From NCBI GenBank assembly GCA_021200345.1, contig JAJQGR010000136.1, positions 1-17,143 on the forward strand: DNA of 17,143 nt. Direction: 5' to 3'. The notes beneath the pieces are model-generated. The model ran no database searches and was not told the DNA's origin. It saw only the letters and a list, made by a program, of their open reading frames with translations. The translations under genes and the position numbers were made by a program. This DNA is from Lachnospiraceae bacterium (lineage in GTDB: Bacteria > Bacillota > Clostridia > Lachnospirales > Lachnospiraceae). This document shows, piece by piece, positions 15,076 through 17,143 of the stretch. Within the stretch, counting starts at the first letter, position 1. Each line of letters opens with the position of its first letter.

Positions 15076-15123
15076 TGGTGTCCGTTATTCCGGACTTTGA
15101 AAATTTTTTTGGATGTGCGAATC

Positions 15124-15948
15124 ATGAAAATCGGAATCTGTGATGATGAAAAAAGTACAAGAGAATATTTAGAGAGGCTCTCAAAGGAGTGGGGGCAGGA
15201 GCGCGGTGTGCCGGTAGAGACGGTTGGTTTTGCTGACGCGGAGCGCTTTCTTTTTGTGTGGGAGGAGTGCCGGGATTTTGATGTGCTGCTGTTGGACATT
15301 GAGATGGGACAGATGAATGGTATGGAGTTGGCGGGGCGTATCCGGGAGTCGGACGGGGATGTGGCGATCGTGTTTATTACCGGGTATGATGAGTATATCG
15401 GGCAGGGGTACGAGGTGGCGGCGCTGCATTATCTGCTGAAGCCGGTGGCGCGGGAGAAGCTTGATCAGGTGCTGGATCGGGCATATGCAGGGTTGCGGAA
15501 GAAAGGAATCCGGGAGGTGTTCGAGGTCGTGGAGGTATCCGGTCCGGCAGGAAATGATTTCGCGGGAGGATTAAAGGTCGGCGGACAGGCGGGAAATCGT
15601 CCGGGCGGTGTGAAAAGAAGCTCCGTGCAGGCCGGCGTGGTGACGATTACCCTGGAGGACATCTGGTATGTGGAGGCTTTTGCCCATGACTGCGCCGTGT
15701 ATCTGAAAAATGCGGAATATCGTGTAAAGCGCTCTATCGGGGACATGGAGAAGTTATTTTCAGAGAAAGGGCTTTCCTTTGTCAGAACGCACCGGTCATA
15801 TCTGGTGAATCTGAAATGTGTATCCAGTGTGTGGAAAGAGGACGTGATGCTGGATGACGGGCGGCGGGTGCCGTTAAGCCGCAGACTGCGGCAGCAGGTG
15901 AACGAGGCGTTTGTGCGGTATTTTGCGAAAACCGGGCAGCGCAGGTAA
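15124..15948 (+). CDS. LytTR-family response regulator (AgrA/LytR type)
   Basis: This 274-residue transcription regulator is the partner of the sensor kinase that follows. The receiver domain (1-118) has acidic Asp7 and Asp8 (ICDDE), the phospho-acceptor Asp58 (LLLDIEM), Thr86 (FITG) and Lys106 (LLKPV). A Gly/Val-rich linker of about 35 residues (about 130-165) precedes the LytTR DNA-binding domain (about 165-268), which shows ITLEDIWYVEAFAHDCAVYL, FVRTHRSYLVNL and VPLSRR. I chose the ATG at 15124 because MKIGICDDE is the standard receiver start; the frame is open to a TTG at 15097. The ribosome site is weak, so translation may be low. LytTR-like boxes lie upstream. Confidence 0.95.
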   Translation: MKIGICDDEKSTREYLERLSKEWGQERGVPVETVGFADAERFLFVWEECRDFDVLLLDIEMGQMNGMELAGRIRESDGDVAIVFITGYDEYIGQGYEVAALHYLLKPVAREKLDQVLDRAYAGLRKKGIREVFEVVEVSGPAGNDFAGGLKVGGQAGNRPGGVKRSSVQAGVVTITLEDIWYVEAFAHDCAVYLKNAEYRVKRSIGDMEKLFSEKGLSFVRTHRSYLVNLKCVSSVWKEDVMLDDGRRVPLSRRLRQQVNEAFVRYFAKTGQRR

Positions 15949-16039
15949 ATTCTTTTGCAGGGTAACAGATGTTTGCTTTGCTTTATAGAGATTATCATTG
16001 ATATTTTTTCAGAAAAAAGGAACCGGAGATGGAGTTATC

Positions 16040-16768
16040 ATGATATATATTTTCATAGTGGGGACATTGATTTTGGTAAACCTGGCCGTCTGGGCGCTCT
16101 TGCTCCCATTCCTGACGAAGAAAAGAGCAAATGCCTTCCAGGAGGACCTGGTCAACCGACACTATGACGAGGTGGAGACCATGTACCGCAAGATGCGGGG
16201 CTGGCGGCACGATTATCACAATCATATTCAGGTGCTGAAGGCGTATTTTGCGCAGGAGCAGTATGCGCAGGCGGCGGGCTATCTGGACATGCTGGAGCAG
16301 GATCTGACCCAGGTGGACACGGTGATCAAAACCGGCAATGTGATGGTGGACGCGATCTTAAACAGCAAGCTGACGATAATGAAAGAGAGGAAAATCCGGG
16401 TGGACGCCACGGCCTTTGTGCCGAAGGAGTTGACGGTTTCGCAGACGGACCTGGCGGTTTTGGTGGGAAATCTGCTGGACAATGCCATGGAGGCCTGTGA
16501 GAAGCTGGCGGAGGAAGAGAGGTTTATCCGGATTTATATGGATGTGCTGAAGGGGCAGTTTTATCTGTGCGTCACCAATTCCATGCAGGGAAAAGCGACG
16601 CGGGTCGGTGGTCTGTTTTCCTCCACGAAATCCAGGGAGCATGGTTTCGGGCTTGCGCAAGTGAAAAGTCTGGTGGAGCAGTACAGTGGGTATCTGAATA
16701 TGCAGACCGAGGACGGGGTGTTTGCGGTGGAGGTGGGGATGCCGCTGTCCGTAAACAGGGTCGCGTGA
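16040..16768 (+). CDS. GHKL-type sensor histidine kinase with one membrane span
   Basis: This is the probable kinase for the LytTR regulator. The ATG at 16040 has GGAG (16031-16034) 5 bases upstream and gives 242 residues; an earlier in-frame ATG at 15998 adds a charged stretch before the helix and lacks a ribosome site. One membrane helix (about 2-24) is followed by a short coiled linker. The dimerisation helix carries RHDYHNH with His57 as likely phospho-acceptor. The ATPase has the N-box VGNLLDNAMEAC (142-153) and G-box HGFGLAQV (201-208). AgrC-type relatives usually have five to seven spans, so this one lacks an obvious sensor domain and may need a partner. It starts 91 bases after the regulator, probably on the same transcript. 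Confidence 0.93.
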   Translation: MIYIFIVGTLILVNLAVWALLLPFLTKKRANAFQEDLVNRHYDEVETMYRKMRGWRHDYHNHIQVLKAYFAQEQYAQAAGYLDMLEQDLTQVDTVIKTGNVMVDAILNSKLTIMKERKIRVDATAFVPKELTVSQTDLAVLVGNLLDNAMEACEKLAEEERFIRIYMDVLKGQFYLCVTNSMQGKATRVGGLFSSTKSREHGFGLAQVKSLVEQYSGYLNMQTEDGVFAVEVGMPLSVNRVA

Positions 16769-16852
16769 AAACGCATAAGCGGCCAAAGCATGCCATTCGT
16801 GCGCGAGAAAAACCTTTCATGCGGAATTGCTGTGTAAAATAAAATAGTGTGC
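16769..16852. other. Gap after the kinase gene
   Basis: No convincing terminator follows the kinase stop before the leader promoter. I see nothing coding here in either strand. Confidence 0.5.
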
Positions 16853-16858
16853 TACAAT
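16850..16858 (+). promoter_or_regulatory. Extended -10 promoter of the last gene
   Basis: TG at 16850-16851 followed by C and TACAAT (16853-16858) is an extended -10 element. A TTGCTG at 16827-16832 is 20 bases away, too far for a standard -35. The predicted transcript would start near 16865 and carry a leader of about 125 bases. Confidence 0.55.
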
Positions 16859-16886
16859 GTCCAGGTGGGCAAAAGGAGGCGCTGCG

Positions 16887-16948
16887 GAGAAGATGCGTTT
16901 TTCGGAAGGATAAAACTTCTGAGAAGAGGAGCGCTTTTTCGGAGAGGA
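16887..16948 (+). repeat. Imperfect tandem duplication in the leader
   Basis: Two units, 16887-16910 and 16921-16948, both start with GAGAAGA and contain GCG, an optional C, five T, CGGA and end in AGGA. The period is about 34 bases. Confidence 0.6.
16893..16913 (+). CDS. Possible six-residue leader peptide
   Basis: ATG at 16893 opens MRFSEG and stops at TAA 16911-16913. GGAG (16886-16889) is close (3 bases) and AAGGAGG (16873-16879) is far (13 bases), so initiation is uncertain. The stop codon falls in the loop of the 16902-16922 hairpin, a position where a translating ribosome could alter folding. Confidence 0.3.
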   Translation: MRFSEG

Positions 16949-16989
16949 ATTTGCCCGCGTGGGCATTTTTTTGATGTGAGGAAAAGGTT

Positions 16990-17143
16990 ATGGCAACAAC
17001 GAACGGCTCTGCGGCTGGAAAAAAGGACAGAACATACAGCTTCTGCGCAAATCTGCGCTATCATTTCAGAAATCTGCACCAGTGGGAGCCGGGGATATTC
17101 TGGGTGAGCCTGCTGTGGCCGATCGCAGCACTGATTGGAAACT
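16990..17143 (+). CDS. N-terminus of a membrane protein, possibly an ABC exporter (cut by window end)
   Basis: Fifty-one codons are visible before the window ends. A polar Lys-rich head (SAAGKKDRTYS) is followed by FCANLRYHFRNLHQWEPG and the start of a hydrophobic segment (IFWVSLLWPIAALIG). The pattern of charged head, amphipathic helix with a Q-W-E/D motif and first membrane helix recalls fused membrane-ATPase ABC exporters of Clostridia, but no ATPase motif is in view, so this is a guess. GAGG (16978-16981) is 8 bases before the ATG. The upstream leader suggests that it is regulated separately from the two-component genes. Confidence 0.75.
   Translation, partial: MATTNGSAAGKKDRTYSFCANLRYHFRNLHQWEPGIFWVSLLWPIAALIGN

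Larger units (their letters stand above)
16865..16972 (+). promoter_or_regulatory. Candidate transcription attenuator leader
   Basis: A terminator hairpin (TGCCC 16952-16956, GGGCA 16961-16965, then seven T to 16972) lies only 17 bases before the next start codon. Its 5' arm region (16950-16958) can instead pair with 16865-16873 (GTGGGCAAA) through 9 bp including one G-U, an antiterminator layout. Between them are a hairpin (16902-16908 with 16916-16922) and a six-codon ORF. Alternatively the stem simply ends the kinase transcript. Confidence 0.5.

Noticed and set aside
15080..15095. GTCCG/CGGAC hairpin followed by a T-rich stretch as a terminator before the LytTR gene
   Set aside because: The stem has only 5 bp and the T-run starts 13 bases later, too far for intrinsic termination.
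14997..16768. A complete Agr quorum-sensing locus
   Set aside because: There is no AgrB-type protease and no AgrD-like peptide, and the kinase has one membrane span.
1..17143. CRISPR arrays, tRNA, rRNA, insertion sequences
   Set aside because: No regularly spaced repeats, cloverleaf sequences, rRNA segments or transposase-like frames were seen.

Overview
The window is the replication-origin segment of a low-to-moderate GC Firmicute chromosome, followed by accessory genes. The order dnaA, dnaN, S4-domain gene (yaaA), recF, gyrB, gyrA is the classical Bacillota origin layout. The DnaA, GyrB and GyrA sequences read as Clostridia, most like Lachnospiraceae; this is a judgement from protein features, without a database search. 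Every gene runs on the + strand, away from the origin, except one 47-codon gene on the - strand.

Region 1 (1-1888) holds dnaA between two clusters of DnaA boxes. The downstream cluster leads into a T-centred trinucleotide run and an AT-only tract, which looks like the unwinding site of a bipartite oriC. Region 2 (1889-9619) is a tight housekeeping block: dnaN, yaaA, recF, gyrB, gyrA and a predicted lipoprotein whose start is 1 nt past the gyrA stop. GyrB carries a long charged insert and GyrA an acidic repeat tail. A strong terminator at 9635-9670 closes the block.

Region 3 (9671-11225) is one gene, an ECF sigma factor fused to a soluble domain of about 255 residues of unknown function. It is preceded by a promoter-like site of ECF type. 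Inside it, at the junction, sit a Shine-Dalgarno sequence and an in-frame ATG. Region 4 (11248-14150) is a YtrA-type GntR repressor followed by an ABC ATPase and two small membrane proteins, with a 25-bp palindromic operator on the promoter and a terminator at the end. Region 5 (14166-14847) is a HicA/HicB toxin-antitoxin pair with a perfect 21-bp palindrome over its promoter.

Region 6 (14854-17143) is the most open part. It has a small single-span membrane peptide gene on the - strand, LytTR-box-like repeats in the divergent intergenic region, a LytTR response regulator, a single-span GHKL histidine kinase, and then a leader with promoter, short ORF, hairpins and intrinsic terminator directly in front of a membrane protein gene cut by the window end. 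The grouping suggests a peptide- or envelope-related signalling and transport module, but no partner is proven by sequence alone.

No rRNA, tRNA, CRISPR array, transposase or prophage gene was seen.
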